Shown here: piece after piece, positions 17,708-26,170 of the stretch
Position numbering within the stretch: the stretch's first letter is position 1
Layout: every line of letters begins with the position of its first letter
NCBI GenBank assembly: GCA_029062165.1
Contig: JAIDQQ010000023.1
Span: 1-64,000, forward strand
Direction: 5' to 3'
Source: Ruminococcus sp.
Lineage (GTDB): Bacteria; Bacillota; Clostridia; Oscillospirales; Ruminococcaceae
DNA length: 64,000 bases
Translations under genes and position numbers: made by a program
Notes under the pieces: model-generated
Told to the model about the DNA's origin: nothing
What the model saw: the letters and a program-made list of their open reading frames with translations, nothing else
Databases searched by the model: none

Positions 17708-18841
17708 ATGAAACCATATTTAAAAAGAGCATGGGCAGAAGTTTCACTGTCACAACTCGGACACAATGTGGAAATAATAAAAAAACTCGGTACACCGTCC
17801 ACTGAAATAATGGCGGTAGTCAAGGCAGACGCTTACGGACACGGCGACGAACATATCTGTAAGTATCTGTATAATGAATGTGGGATAAAATATTTTGCGG
17901 TATCCAATCTTGACGAGGCAATAGCAGTCCGGAAATACTGTCCGGAATCGGAAATATTTATCTTAGGATATACTCCGCCGGAATACGCCCACGAGATAGC
18001 GGAGTATAACATAATACAGGGAGTTATTTCCACGGAATACGCCGTTAAACTGTCAGAAAATACGCCTGTACCCATAAGATGTCATGTAAAGATTGATACC
18101 GGTATGGGAAGAATAGGTCTGAAACACGATACTCCCGAAGCGTGTGCCGACGAGATAGAAAACATAATGAAAACCAAAAAACTTGTAATTGAAGGAATAT
18201 ATACACATTTTGCGGTTGCCGACAGCGATACACCTGATAATATAGCATATACCGATAAACAGGAAAAATTCATATGCGATACGTATAAAATACTTACAGA
18301 AAGAAATATTAAATTCAGACATCTGCATTTCATGAACAGTGCCGGAACTTGCTACCGGAATAATCCGGAAAGTACATTGGCAAGAGTAGGTATTGTAATG
18401 TACGGACTACACCCCGATATAAGTCTTGATATTCCGGAGGGTATAAAACCAGTAATGTCAGTAAAAGCGGTAATATCACACGTCAAGACCATTGAAAAGG
18501 GCGATTGCGTAAGTTACGGACGGACTTTCACAGCAGACCACACTATGAAAATAGCTACCGTGACGGTAGGTTATGCGGACGGCTATTCAAGACTTTTATC
18601 TTCAAAGGGCGAAATACTCGTACACGGTAAGCGTTGTAAGATAGTCGGCAGGGTATGTATGGACCAGTTAATGATTAATGTCAGTGATGTTGACGCACAA
18701 ACCGGTGATATAGTAACATTGATAGGTACGGACGGCAACGACTGTATCACCGCTGACGAACTTGCCGGAATTTACGGTACTATCGGTTACGAGGTTGTAT
18801 GCGGTATATCGAAGAGAGTACCGAGAATCTATATTGAATAA
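17708..18841 (+). CDS. alr: Alanine racemase
   Basis: This PLP enzyme interconverts L- and D-alanine for peptidoglycan. The 377 residues include the cofactor lysine in VVKADAYGHG (Lys39), IDTGMGRIG, the catalytic tyrosine in VSYGRTF (Tyr270) and the C-terminal VCMDQLMINV and GTIGYEV segments. The start MKPYLKRAW is chosen because AAGGAA sits about 9 bases before it, while an ATG three codons earlier abuts that site. It is followed after 17 bases by the radical SAM gene. No clear promoter was identified upstream. Confidence 0.96.
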   Translation: MKPYLKRAWAEVSLSQLGHNVEIIKKLGTPSTEIMAVVKADAYGHGDEHICKYLYNECGIKYFAVSNLDEAIAVRKYCPESEIFILGYTPPEYAHEIAEYNIIQGVISTEYAVKLSENTPVPIRCHVKIDTGMGRIGLKHDTPEACADEIENIMKTKKLVIEGIYTHFAVADSDTPDNIAYTDKQEKFICDTYKILTERNIKFRHLHFMNSAGTCYRNNPESTLARVGIVMYGLHPDISLDIPEGIKPVMSVKAVISHVKTIEKGDCVSYGRTFTADHTMKIATVTVGYADGYSRLLSSKGEILVHGKRCKIVGRVCMDQLMINVSDVDAQTGDIVTLIGTDGNDCITADELAGIYGTIGYEVVCGISKRVPRIYIE

Positions 18842-18858
18842 AGCGGAGGTAATCAGAA

Positions 18859-19473
18859 ATGAAAAAAGCTATGACAATTTCCTATGAAGTAGGCAATAAT
18901 CTTTATCTGAATATCACGAATAAATGCCCGTGTTCGTGTACGTTCTGTATAAGAAATTCAGATGATGGGGCATATGGTTCTGACCCTTTATGGCTGGAGC
19001 ATGAACCGACTTTCGAGGAAATAATGAAAGACCTTGACAGTAGAGACCTTGAAAAATATACGGAAATAGTTTTCTGCGGATATGGTGAGCCGACGTGTCG
19101 GCTTGATACTGTGTTAGCGGTTGCAGAGGAGTTAAAAAGACGTCCGACAAGTCCGGTACTCCGTATAAATACGAACGGACTTTCAGACCTTATAAACGGC
19201 AAGTCAACAGCGGAAAGCCTTTGTAATGTAATGGATATAATTTCCGTAAGTCTTAACGCCGGTACGAAAGACGAGTACATGAAAGTGACACGTCCTAAAT
19301 ATCCGGAGGCTTTCGAGGCTATGCAGAAATTCACCGCCGACTGTGTAAAGACCAATTCCGCAGAAGTTATAATGTCAGTGGTGGACGTAATACCACCGGA
19401 ACAGATTGAAGTCTCACGGAAGATAGCGGAAACTCTCGGAGCTAAACTCCGTATACGTGTGTACGAAGAATAA
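18859..19473 (+). CDS. TatD-associated radical SAM protein
   Basis: The small (204-residue) radical SAM enzyme has the 4Fe-4S motif CxxxCxxC as CPCSCTFC (Cys23, Cys27, Cys30) directly after LYLNITNK. It matches the layout of the TatD-linked radical SAM family, including CGYGEPTCRLD (the S-adenosylmethionine GGE-like segment) and RINTNGLSDLING. The substrate is unknown. It is co-directional with alr (17-base gap, GGAGG site). tatD itself is about 3 kb away on the opposite strand, so the association is loose here. Confidence 0.85.
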   Translation: MKKAMTISYEVGNNLYLNITNKCPCSCTFCIRNSDDGAYGSDPLWLEHEPTFEEIMKDLDSRDLEKYTEIVFCGYGEPTCRLDTVLAVAEELKRRPTSPVLRINTNGLSDLINGKSTAESLCNVMDIISVSLNAGTKDEYMKVTRPKYPEAFEAMQKFTADCVKTNSAEVIMSVVDVIPPEQIEVSRKIAETLGAKLRIRVYEE

Positions 19474-19532
19474 TTATGCAAATTGCACTGTTTTTTACGT
19501 AACTATTTGTGCAGAATTTTTTTAATATTCTA

Positions 19533-19561
19533 TGGAAAATCTCACCGGAATATGATATAAT
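19533..19561 (+). promoter_or_regulatory. Promoter of ilvE
   Basis: TATAAT (19556-19561) with a 17-base spacer from a weak -35, TGGAAA (19533-19538). The start codon is 45 bases downstream. No T-box or other leader structure fits in the space. Confidence 0.65.
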
Positions 19562-19605
19562 ATATAGTCGGTGAAACTAATATAAAGAAAGTTGGTTGTA
19601 AAAAA

Positions 19606-20673
19606 ATGGAAATCAAATTCACAAAAGCAGAAGTTCTTAAAGAAAAACCTGCTCCGGATGCCAAGTTAGGTTTCGGACACATCTTTACAGATTATATGCT
19701 AATCATGCCATACGACGAGGGACAGGGTTGGCATGACCCTGAAATAAAGCCATATGGTAATATTGAACTCTCACCGTCTGCAATGTGTCTGCATTACGGT
19801 CAGACAGTTTTCGAGGGTCTCAAGGCGTACAGGACAGCCGATAACAAGGTACAGCTTTTCAGACCTGACGAAAATTTCAAACGTCTTAACAGGTCAAACG
19901 AAAGACTTGTTATACCAGAACTTCCGGAAGAACTCGGTATGGAATGTCTTATGAAACTCCTTGAAATCGAAAAAGACTGGGTACCCTCCAAAGACGGCGA
20001 ATCCCTTTACATAAGACCGTTCATATTTGCTATTGACCCATTTTTAGGCGTAAAACCTGGTGCACAGTACTATTTCATGATAATACTTTCACCGTCGGGG
20101 GCATACTACGAAAGCGGACTGAATCCGGTAAATATATACGTTGAAAGTAAATATGTCCGTGCGGTACGTGGTGGAATGGGTTACGCAAAGACAGGCGGTA
20201 ACTATGCGGCGTCACTGATAGGACAGGACGAGGCACACAAACAGAATTATTCGCAGGTTCTGTGGCTTGACGGTGTAGAACAGAAATACATTGAAGAAGT
20301 CGGGGCTATGAATATATTCTTTGTAATCGACGGAAAAGTAGTAACACCTATGTTACAGGGAAGCATTCTCCCAGGTATAACAAGAAAATCCGCTATTGAA
20401 GTATGTAAGTCAAAAGGTATCGAGGTAGAGGAAAGAAGAATAACCATTCAGGAAATCGCCGACGCATACGACGCAGGCAAACTCAATGAAGTTTTCGGAA
20501 CCGGTACAGCAGCGGTAATATCGCCTGTAGGTCATCTCAAGTGGAATGATAAGGTAATGGAAATCAACAACAACAAGATAGGGAAAATCTCACAGATGTT
20601 ATACGATACAATGACTGGTATACAGTGGGGTAAGATTGAAGATACTTTCGGCTGGACTGTCGAAGTAAAGTAA
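19606..20673 (+). CDS. ilvE: Branched-chain amino acid aminotransferase
   Basis: This fold-type IV PLP enzyme catalyses the last step of valine, leucine and isoleucine synthesis, or the first of their breakdown. At 355 residues it is the longer type II form. Diagnostic parts are [15 protein letters not shown], the PLP lysine in [11 protein letters not shown] (Lys195), EVGAMNIFF, and the phosphate-binding region [11 protein letters not shown] and [12 protein letters not shown]. It stands alone between its own promoter and terminator. It could also accept aromatic 2-oxo acids from the iorAB-paaK cluster, but that is speculation. Confidence 0.95.
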   Translation: MEIKFTKAEVLKEKPAPDAKLGFGHIFTDYMLIMPYDEGQGWHDPEIKPYGNIELSPSAMCLHYGQTVFEGLKAYRTADNKVQLFRPDENFKRLNRSNERLVIPELPEELGMECLMKLLEIEKDWVPSKDGESLYIRPFIFAIDPFLGVKPGAQYYFMIILSPSGAYYESGLNPVNIYVESKYVRAVRGGMGYAKTGGNYAASLIGQDEAHKQNYSQVLWLDGVEQKYIEEVGAMNIFFVIDGKVVTPMLQGSILPGITRKSAIEVCKSKGIEVEERRITIQEIADAYDAGKLNEVFGTGTAAVISPVGHLKWNDKVMEINNNKIGKISQMLYDTMTGIQWGKIEDTFGWTVEVK

Positions 20674-20683
20674 AAATTTTTTT

Positions 20684-20716
20684 AGAGGACGTAATTTTAT
20701 TTTACGTCCTCTTTTA
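20684..20716 (+). terminator. Terminator after ilvE
   Basis: An 11-bp stem AGAGGACGTAA/TTACGTCCTCT (20684-20712) with a T tail; the A/T flanks allow it to serve the convergent minus-strand gene as well. Confidence 0.9.
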
Positions 20717-20718
20717 TG

Positions 20719-21147
20719 TCAGTCTGCAAATTCCCCGTTGTACCGACTGCAAAAACCCTCTTTCCACTCAGTTTCGCCTATAATCCAGTAATTAACCGTC
20801 CACTCGTCTCTCGGATATTCTGCTTTCATAATCTCCAGTTCGGACAATGCACCGCACTCACTTGTAAAGCACTGACTTTCTATAATATCTGCCTCGTCAA
20901 GATTTTCATTTATATTCCACCCCTGTACAATATAAACGCCCTTTAAATTTTCCACACTTCCGATTAAATTTTTTTCAATAATTCTGTATGTACATGGAAA
21001 ATGACAGAAACCTTCTTTATTGTTAAGATAATATTCCGCTGTTTTTTCGGCTTTATCTCGGCTGTCAAAAAAACCTATTGCGAAATCCTCCGAATAATTG
21101 TCATATGAAAGCTCCGTATCAGTCAGAATCAGAAAATACAACTTCAT
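20719..21147 (-). CDS. Hypothetical cytoplasmic protein
   Basis: I do not recognise this 142-residue protein. It is acidic, without signal peptide or membrane segment, starting MKLYFLILTDTEL and rich in aromatic residues; an FFDSRDKAEKTAEYYL segment suggests one amphipathic helix. An ATG at 21147 is preferred over a GTG three codons upstream because AGAGGT lies 9 bases before it. A good promoter faces it and it shares the terminator with ilvE. It looks like a small standalone gene of the kind scattered through this window. Confidence 0.65.
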   Translation of the reverse strand: MKLYFLILTDTELSYDNYSEDFAIGFFDSRDKAEKTAEYYLNNKEGFCHFPCTYRIIEKNLIGSVENLKGVYIVQGWNINENLDEADIIESQCFTSECGALSELEIMKAEYPRDEWTVNYWIIGETEWKEGFCSRYNGEFAD

Positions 21148-21179
21148 AAAAAACACACCTCTTTGTATTTTTTGTTTAT

Positions 21180-21208
21180 ATTATATAAAAAATTTTATTA
21201 TAAGTCAA
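21180..21208 (-). promoter_or_regulatory. Promoter of the hypothetical gene at 20719-21147
   Basis: Minus strand TTGACT (21203-21208), 17 bases, TATAAT (21180-21185), followed by an AGAGGT ribosome binding site. Confidence 0.85.
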
Positions 21209-21251
21209 GTAAACCACGGCAAACATTTTTTTAAAAAATCTCCGGTATATA

Positions 21252-21280
21252 TTGACTTTTCTTTCCGGAAATAGTATAAT
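21252..21280 (+). promoter_or_regulatory. Promoter of the serC-serA operon
   Basis: TTGACT (21252-21257), 17 bases, TATAAT (21275-21280), 52 bases before the serC start. Confidence 0.88.
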
Positions 21281-21332
21281 TTATTTGTATGGCAATACAA
21301 ATCTAATTTTTAAATATTTGGAGGTTTTTCAA

Positions 21333-22418
21333 ATGAGCAGAGTTTATAACTTCAGTGCCGGACCTGCTGTACTTCCGGAAGAAGTTCTGGAAGAAGCAAG
21401 AGACGAAATGCTTGACTACAAAGGTACAGGAATGTCTGTTATGGAGATGTCACACCGTTCAAAAGCCTATGACGCTATCATCAAGGAAGCTGAACAGGAT
21501 TTGCGTGACCTCATGAACATTCCCGACAACTACAAGGTAATCTTCTTACAGGGTGGTGCATCACTTCTTTTTGCGGGCGTTCCCATGAACCTCATGAAGA
21601 ACGGTAAAGCAGCGTATATCATCACAGGACAGTGGGCAAAGAAAGCATATCAGGAAGCACAGAAATACGGCGAAGCAGTAGCAGTAGCAACATCTGCTGA
21701 CAAGACATTCTCATATATTCCGGACTGTTCAGACCTTGACATACCGGAAGATGCAGACTATGTTTACATCTGCGAGAACAACACAATCTACGGTACAAAA
21801 TTCAAGACCCTCCCGAACACAAAGGGCAAGGAACTTGTTGCCGATGTTTCTTCATGTTTCCTGTCTGAACCGGTAGATGTTACAAAGTACGGCGTTATAT
21901 ATGGTGGCGTACAGAAAAATGTAGGACCTTCCGGCGTACAGATAGTAATAGTACGTGAAGACCTTATCGCAGACGGACCGGCAAAACCGTACACACCTAC
22001 TATGATGGACTGGAAAATTCAGGCTGATAACGATTCACTTTACAACACACCACCATGTTACGGAATATATATCTGCGGAAAAGTTTTCAAGTGGATTAAG
22101 AAAATGGGTGGTCTGGAAGCTATGAAAGCCCATAACGAAAAGAAAGCTAAGATTCTTTATGATTTCCTTGACAGCAGTAAATTATTCAAGGGTACTGTTG
22201 CACCCGAAGACCGTTCACTTATGAATGTACCGTTTGTCACAGGCAATGAGGAACTCGACAAGAAGTTTGTAGCGGAAGCAAAGTCTGCCGGTTTTGAGAA
22301 TCTCAAAGGACACAGAACAGTAGGCGGTATGAGAGCATCTATATATAACGCTATGCCAATCGAGGGCGTTGAAAAACTCGTTGAGTTCATGAAGAAGTTT
22401 GAAGCTGAAAACGCCTGA
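21333..22418 (+). CDS. serC: Phosphoserine aminotransferase
   Basis: This PLP enzyme converts 3-phosphohydroxypyruvate to phosphoserine. The 361 residues start MSRVYNFSAGPAVLP, have SHRSKAYDAI and LFAGVPMNL, bind PLP through the lysine in YGGVQKNVGPSG (Lys195) and end with the class-typical GHRTVGGMRASIYNAMP. The frame is open 27 codons upstream, but TTGGAGG 9 bases before this ATG and the family N-terminus fix the start. It is first gene of an operon with serA, separated from it only by a small membrane-protein gene. Confidence 0.97.
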   Translation: MSRVYNFSAGPAVLPEEVLEEARDEMLDYKGTGMSVMEMSHRSKAYDAIIKEAEQDLRDLMNIPDNYKVIFLQGGASLLFAGVPMNLMKNGKAAYIITGQWAKKAYQEAQKYGEAVAVATSADKTFSYIPDCSDLDIPEDADYVYICENNTIYGTKFKTLPNTKGKELVADVSSCFLSEPVDVTKYGVIYGGVQKNVGPSGVQIVIVREDLIADGPAKPYTPTMMDWKIQADNDSLYNTPPCYGIYICGKVFKWIKKMGGLEAMKAHNEKKAKILYDFLDSSKLFKGTVAPEDRSLMNVPFVTGNEELDKKFVAEAKSAGFENLKGHRTVGGMRASIYNAMPIEGVEKLVEFMKKFEAENA

Positions 22419-22420
22419 TT

Positions 22421-22864
22421 ATGCTATTGATATTTATTGTTCTCCTTATGGGTTGTGTATTTACTGCTTACGGTATATGGGAGAATAAAACAAAATATTC
22501 AGACAGACAGTTTTCAACCGGCAGGGTTATAGAACATAGATTCCCTAAAAGTATAGGGTATATGGTTATTGTTAATCATGCTTATGGTATGATTGTTCCT
22601 GTCGTTGAATTACAAAATAAAAACGGCACGGTCATAACAATACCGCTTAATACAGGTATACCAAAGATGTATTTAAAAGATTATCCCGAATTTGATATAG
22701 GCGGAAAACTCACTGTTTCATTTTTCGGGGATAATCCGAAAGAATGTTATCTTGAAAATCATTGTATGAAACAGACCGTCATTAAGACAAGTATATGTCT
22801 TTTCGGTGGAATCATACTGATTATGTTTGCTGTTTTTATGATATTATTCTATATCTCAGTTTAA
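22421..22864 (+). CDS. Small membrane protein, DUF3592-like
   Basis: The 147-residue protein has a transmembrane helix at each end (about 2-18 and 120-143) and a beta-rich middle containing GRVIEHRFPKS and VVELQNKNGTVITIP, the arrangement seen in DUF3592-type proteins. It starts two bases after the serC stop and is probably translationally coupled. Its position inside a serine synthesis operon is not explained by its predicted features. Confidence 0.6.
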   Translation: MLLIFIVLLMGCVFTAYGIWENKTKYSDRQFSTGRVIEHRFPKSIGYMVIVNHAYGMIVPVVELQNKNGTVITIPLNTGIPKMYLKDYPEFDIGGKLTVSFFGDNPKECYLENHCMKQTVIKTSICLFGGIILIMFAVFMILFYISV

Positions 22865-22882
22865 GAAAGAGGTTATTTTAAA

Positions 22883-24043
22883 ATGTACAATATACAGACT
22901 TTAAATAAAATTTCCGCTATCGGTACGGATATTTTCGACAAGGATAAGTATACAGTTTCCGATAATCCGGAAAATCCTGATGCTATCATGGTAAGAAGTG
23001 CCAAAATGCACGATATGCAGTTTGGTGAAAATCTTCTTGCAATCGCAAGAGCCGGAGCAGGTGTAAATAACATACCTGTTGAACGCTGTGCGGAAGAGGG
23101 TATATGCGTATTTAATACCCCTGGAGCTAATTCAAACGCCGTAAAGGAACTTGCTATATGTGCGTTACTGCTTTCTTCAAGAAAAATAGTAGAAGCGTCT
23201 GCATGGGCATCTTCACTGAAAGGCACTCCTGACGCTCCTAAGACTGTCGAGGGTGGCAAGTCAAAATTTGCCGGACCGGAAATACTCGGAAAGACACTCG
23301 GTATAATAGGTCTTGGAGCAATCGGCGGAAAGATAGCCAATACAGCAGTAGCACTCGGCATGAAAGTAATCGGCTATGACCCGTATCTTTCAGTGAATAA
23401 TGCAGTATTGCTTGATTCTTCCGTAAAGGTAGTAAACGATATAAACGACATTTACAGAAACAGCGATTATATTTCAATCCATATGCCTTATACACCACAG
23501 ACTAAGAACACTATCGACACTGAACAGATTGCCATAATGAAGGACGGAGTACGTCTTATAAACCTTGCAAGAGGTGAACTCATTAACAGCGAAGCAGTAG
23601 TAAAAGCAATCGCTGACGGAAAAGTAGCAAAATACGTAACAGATTTTGCAGACGATATTGTTTTAGGTGCTGAAAATGTAATAGTACTTCCACATCTGGG
23701 AGCATCTACACCGGAGAGTGAGGACAACTGTGCAGTAATGGCAGCCCACGAACTCATTGACTATATCGAGAACGGCAACATTAAAAACAGTGTAAATCTT
23801 CCTAATGCCTCAATGGTTGCTACCGGTACAAAAGTATGCGTTATTCATAAGAATGTACCGTCACTTATATCTGCAATCACAAAGGCAGTAGGCGACGACG
23901 GTCTGAATATTGAAAATATGGTAAACGCAAGCAGAAAAGATTTTGCATATACCATGATGGACGTTGCCGGTGATGTTACCGAATCCGTAGTAAACGACAT
24001 AAAGGCAATAAACGGTATCATAAGAGTAAGAGTTATAAAGTAA
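22883..24043 (+). CDS. serA: D-3-phosphoglycerate dehydrogenase
   Basis: This enzyme catalyses the first step of serine synthesis, oxidising 3-phosphoglycerate with NAD. The 386 residues include RAGAGVNNIPV, the dinucleotide fold GLGAIGGKIANTA near residue 140, the catalytic arginine region LARGELIN and the histidine in PHLGASTPESEDN. A C-terminal ACT-type domain (about 315-386) implies amino-acid feedback. The short form, lacking the intervening domain of long PGDHs, is normal in Clostridia. Site: AAGAGG about 10 bases before ATG. With serC it completes two of the three steps; serB is not in the window. Confidence 0.95.
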   Translation: MYNIQTLNKISAIGTDIFDKDKYTVSDNPENPDAIMVRSAKMHDMQFGENLLAIARAGAGVNNIPVERCAEEGICVFNTPGANSNAVKELAICALLLSSRKIVEASAWASSLKGTPDAPKTVEGGKSKFAGPEILGKTLGIIGLGAIGGKIANTAVALGMKVIGYDPYLSVNNAVLLDSSVKVVNDINDIYRNSDYISIHMPYTPQTKNTIDTEQIAIMKDGVRLINLARGELINSEAVVKAIADGKVAKYVTDFADDIVLGAENVIVLPHLGASTPESEDNCAVMAAHELIDYIENGNIKNSVNLPNASMVATGTKVCVIHKNVPSLISAITKAVGDDGLNIENMVNASRKDFAYTMMDVAGDVTESVVNDIKAINGIIRVRVIK

Positions 24044-24098
24044 TTAAATAAATAAAAATCCAGTTCGTAAAGACTGTCGCTCATAAAGAAGTTTTCGC

Positions 24099-24133
24099 CA
24101 TAGCACTTATGATTTTCAGTCAAAAGTGCTATG
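24099..24133 (+). repeat. Inverted repeat upstream of the gene at 24232
   Basis: CATAGCACTT (24099-24108) and AAGTGCTATG (24124-24133) form a perfect 10-bp inverted repeat with a 15-base loop, ending 9 bases before the -35 box of the next promoter. There is no T run, so an operator or a worn terminator of serA are both possible. Confidence 0.55.
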
Positions 24134-24142
24134 ACGTTTCCA

Positions 24143-24171
24143 TTGACAATGTAACGGCTTTGATGTATAAT
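24143..24171 (+). promoter_or_regulatory. Promoter of the gene at 24232
   Basis: TTGACA (24143-24148), 17 bases, TATAAT (24166-24171): perfect consensus, 60 bases before the start codon. Confidence 0.88.
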
Positions 24172-24231
24172 TATTACAAAGATAAATTGGAATATAATCG
24201 AATATCTTTTTGTTATAATGGAGAAACTAAA

Positions 24232-24759
24232 ATGGGAAATAAAATCGCTTTTAAATATGCGGAGAACGATTCGTTCTCTATGTCTAACGGACTTACAGAT
24301 GTACTGATTGACTATTTACTTATCAGCGGTTCTGAACTGGCTGATTCCGAAAGTGAAAAAAGAATGATTGCTTTTCTGGCTGAAAAACAGCAATGTATAA
24401 TCGGAGATGGAACAGTCGGATTTGAGATAATTGAAATGCCGTGGCATAGAGATTCTTTTGAAGCAGACAAATCGTTTTTATTAAAAGTAATAGAGTATGC
24501 ACGAGAATTAACATTACAAGAAAGTGTTTGGGATAAACTTTGGTATAAGCCAAATAAAGAAAATATTGACTATGCGTTGAATAGCTTTAATGCACTAATA
24601 AATCGAATGACAGTAAATGATATTGATGACAACAATTTGCAGGAATGGCTCTCTGACAAAGAGAAAGACGACCCTGTTTACTGTGGTTATCCGAAATGTC
24701 CAAAACACGGTTTGCTTATGTCATTTTTGGGTTGCAAATTGTGTAATGAGAGCAAGTAA
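24232..24759 (+). CDS. Hypothetical protein with C-terminal zinc-binding cysteines
   Basis: I do not recognise this 175-residue soluble protein. Its C-terminus carries a cysteine/histidine cluster (YCGYPKCPKHGLL then GCKLCNESK) that could bind one zinc ion. The N-terminus MGNKIAFKYAENDSF is followed by a mostly helical acidic region. The start is set by ATGGAG 8 bases upstream and by the promoter position; the frame extends further upstream but that part overlaps the promoter. It has its own strong promoter and ends before a 14-bp hairpin. Confidence 0.6.
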   Translation: MGNKIAFKYAENDSFSMSNGLTDVLIDYLLISGSELADSESEKRMIAFLAEKQQCIIGDGTVGFEIIEMPWHRDSFEADKSFLLKVIEYARELTLQESVWDKLWYKPNKENIDYALNSFNALINRMTVNDIDDNNLQEWLSDKEKDDPVYCGYPKCPKHGLLMSFLGCKLCNESK

Positions 24760-24793
24760 ATTCTGATTTATACGAATAATCGAATATTAACAA

Positions 24794-24830
24794 TAAGCCC
24801 CGAAGCAGTTAATAATTGCTTCGGGGCTTA
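24794..24830 (+). terminator. Strong bidirectional hairpin between convergent genes
   Basis: A perfect 14-bp GC-rich stem TAAGCCCCGAAGCA/TGCTTCGGGGCTTA (24794-24830) with a 9-nt loop lies between convergent genes ending at 24759 and 24918. The minus-strand side is followed by a T-rich tail (TTATTGTTAATATT); the plus side is not. Confidence 0.75.
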
Positions 24831-24917
24831 AACTTCTATATGGGTATTGACCTAAGTGAGCCGGATTTTTTTTGTTTTTAAAAATTTACGGGTTCGGAAG
24901 TTCGGAACTGTTAAACA

Positions 24918-26048
24918 TCATTCAAGAGTTACCGGCAGACCGTTTATTTCTATGGTAGGGTCATCAATGTCAATAATCAGACATTTTCTTCCGTCAATAA
25001 CTTTCGTCCGGATTTTGTCACTGGCTTCAGGCTTTATATTTACGGTAATACTAGCGGTTTTAAGTACGGTTTTATTTTCGACGAGGTTTGAGGCAGTCAA
25101 CGGAGCGTCACCGCATACCTGTTGATATACAGGTTGAAGATTCTGTAAATGTTCTTCCGGTATGCCGACATCAGTAAGAATTTCTTTAAGTTTAGAATCG
25201 TCAATAACAGTTTTGTCGGTATCGTTTTTGTTTTCCTCAACGACTTCTTTAATTTTATCGTTCACGGACTGTATAACCATGTAATCTAAATCATCGCCGA
25301 CGACGTTTTTTAAGATAGTCTGAAAATTTGCCTTTTCGTTATCGGCGGACATAACAAACGTACAGCCAAGTACATTTTCAATCATGGAAATATTAGGTTC
25401 ACTTGATTTTTTTGCATAGTACATTACGTGATTGACGTCAGTGCTTCTGTTACTGAAAACCGGATATAAAAAACCGTCGCTTGCAGATTTGCTTATAATA
25501 AGTTCTGTGTTAAGTTTCTTGACGATTTCATTATTGAAAGAATCGAAAACAAAACCGTCCGCCCCTGTAGTAACCGGACATATAGCGGTGATTAAGTATC
25601 TGAAAATTTCGTCCTTGCCGTCTGAAAATTCGTCATTTTTGTCTTTGCGACGTACAGTATAGCAACAGTAAGCGGTAATAAGAGCATAGTTACCGGAATA
25701 TGCAAGATTTTCGGCTATATGATTTACGTAATTTTCGCATACCTGCTCATCTTTAAGTTCAGATTTGAGGAGTTTATATAAAATATCTTGTGACTTTCCG
25801 TCCTCGTAGGCGTCATTCGGAAACTCGTATTCAACAAGCACCTTACCGACGTTTGTATTGAGAACTTTTTTAAGAGTTTCGTTGTATACGTCATATTCTT
25901 CGTGTTCCATAGTGAGACATGAACACACATTATTATAGCGGACGTTTCTTTCAGCGTCGATAAAAGCGGTTATAACCCTTTCCATTACGAAAAAACCGCT
26001 TTTATCGGAAAAATTCTTCTTGATTTCTGCTGTTTCTTTTTTATTCAT
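24918..26048 (-). CDS. DUF4317 family protein
   Basis: The 376-residue soluble protein has the DUF4317 layout common in Clostridia: the start MNKKETAEIKKNF, a mid-region asking for a full set of FLYPVFSNRSTDVNH and VLGCTFVMSADNEKANFQ, and the C-terminal VIDGRKCLIIDID and VTLE. No catalytic motif or signal peptide was seen and the molecular function is not known. It is divergently transcribed from the sipL-spoIVA pair, with its own promoter and an AAAGGAT site. Confidence 0.8.
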   Translation of the reverse strand: MNKKETAEIKKNFSDKSGFFVMERVITAFIDAERNVRYNNVCSCLTMEHEEYDVYNETLKKVLNTNVGKVLVEYEFPNDAYEDGKSQDILYKLLKSELKDEQVCENYVNHIAENLAYSGNYALITAYCCYTVRRKDKNDEFSDGKDEIFRYLITAICPVTTGADGFVFDSFNNEIVKKLNTELIISKSASDGFLYPVFSNRSTDVNHVMYYAKKSSEPNISMIENVLGCTFVMSADNEKANFQTILKNVVGDDLDYMVIQSVNDKIKEVVEENKNDTDKTVIDDSKLKEILTDVGIPEEHLQNLQPVYQQVCGDAPLTASNLVENKTVLKTASITVNIKPEASDKIRTKVIDGRKCLIIDIDDPTIEINGLPVTLE

Positions 26049-26079
26049 GATAAAATCCTTTCTTTACAGATTTATATAT

Positions 26080-26108
26080 ATTATAACGCATTCATAAAAA
26101 AATTGCAA
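26080..26108 (-). promoter_or_regulatory. Promoter of the DUF4317 gene
   Basis: Minus strand TTGCAA (26103-26108), 17 bases, TATAAT (26080-26085). Confidence 0.82.
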
Positions 26109-26111
26109 GCG

Positions 26112-26140
26112 GAATACTTGTACTCAAATCTGAATATAAT
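26112..26140 (+). promoter_or_regulatory. Possible sigma-E-type sporulation promoter for sipL-spoIVA
   Basis: TATAAT at 26135-26140 has no sigma-A -35 at 17 bases. GAATACT (26112-26118) sits 14 bases upstream of AATATAAT, which is the spacing and style of mother-cell sigma-E promoters; spoIVA is sigma-E-dependent in other spore formers. The match is loose. Confidence 0.4.
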
Positions 26141-26170
26141 TTCATAAAGCTAATTTCAAGGAGGCTGTAT

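Noticed and set aside
18903-19481. Minus-strand open frame of about 190 codons opposite the radical SAM gene
   Set aside because: The plus strand carries the conserved Fe-S motif and a proper ribosome binding site; the antisense frame has no start signals.
19474-19605. T-box or amino-acid riboswitch before ilvE
   Set aside because: The predicted transcript leader is under 40 bases, and no specifier or antiterminator pattern is visible.
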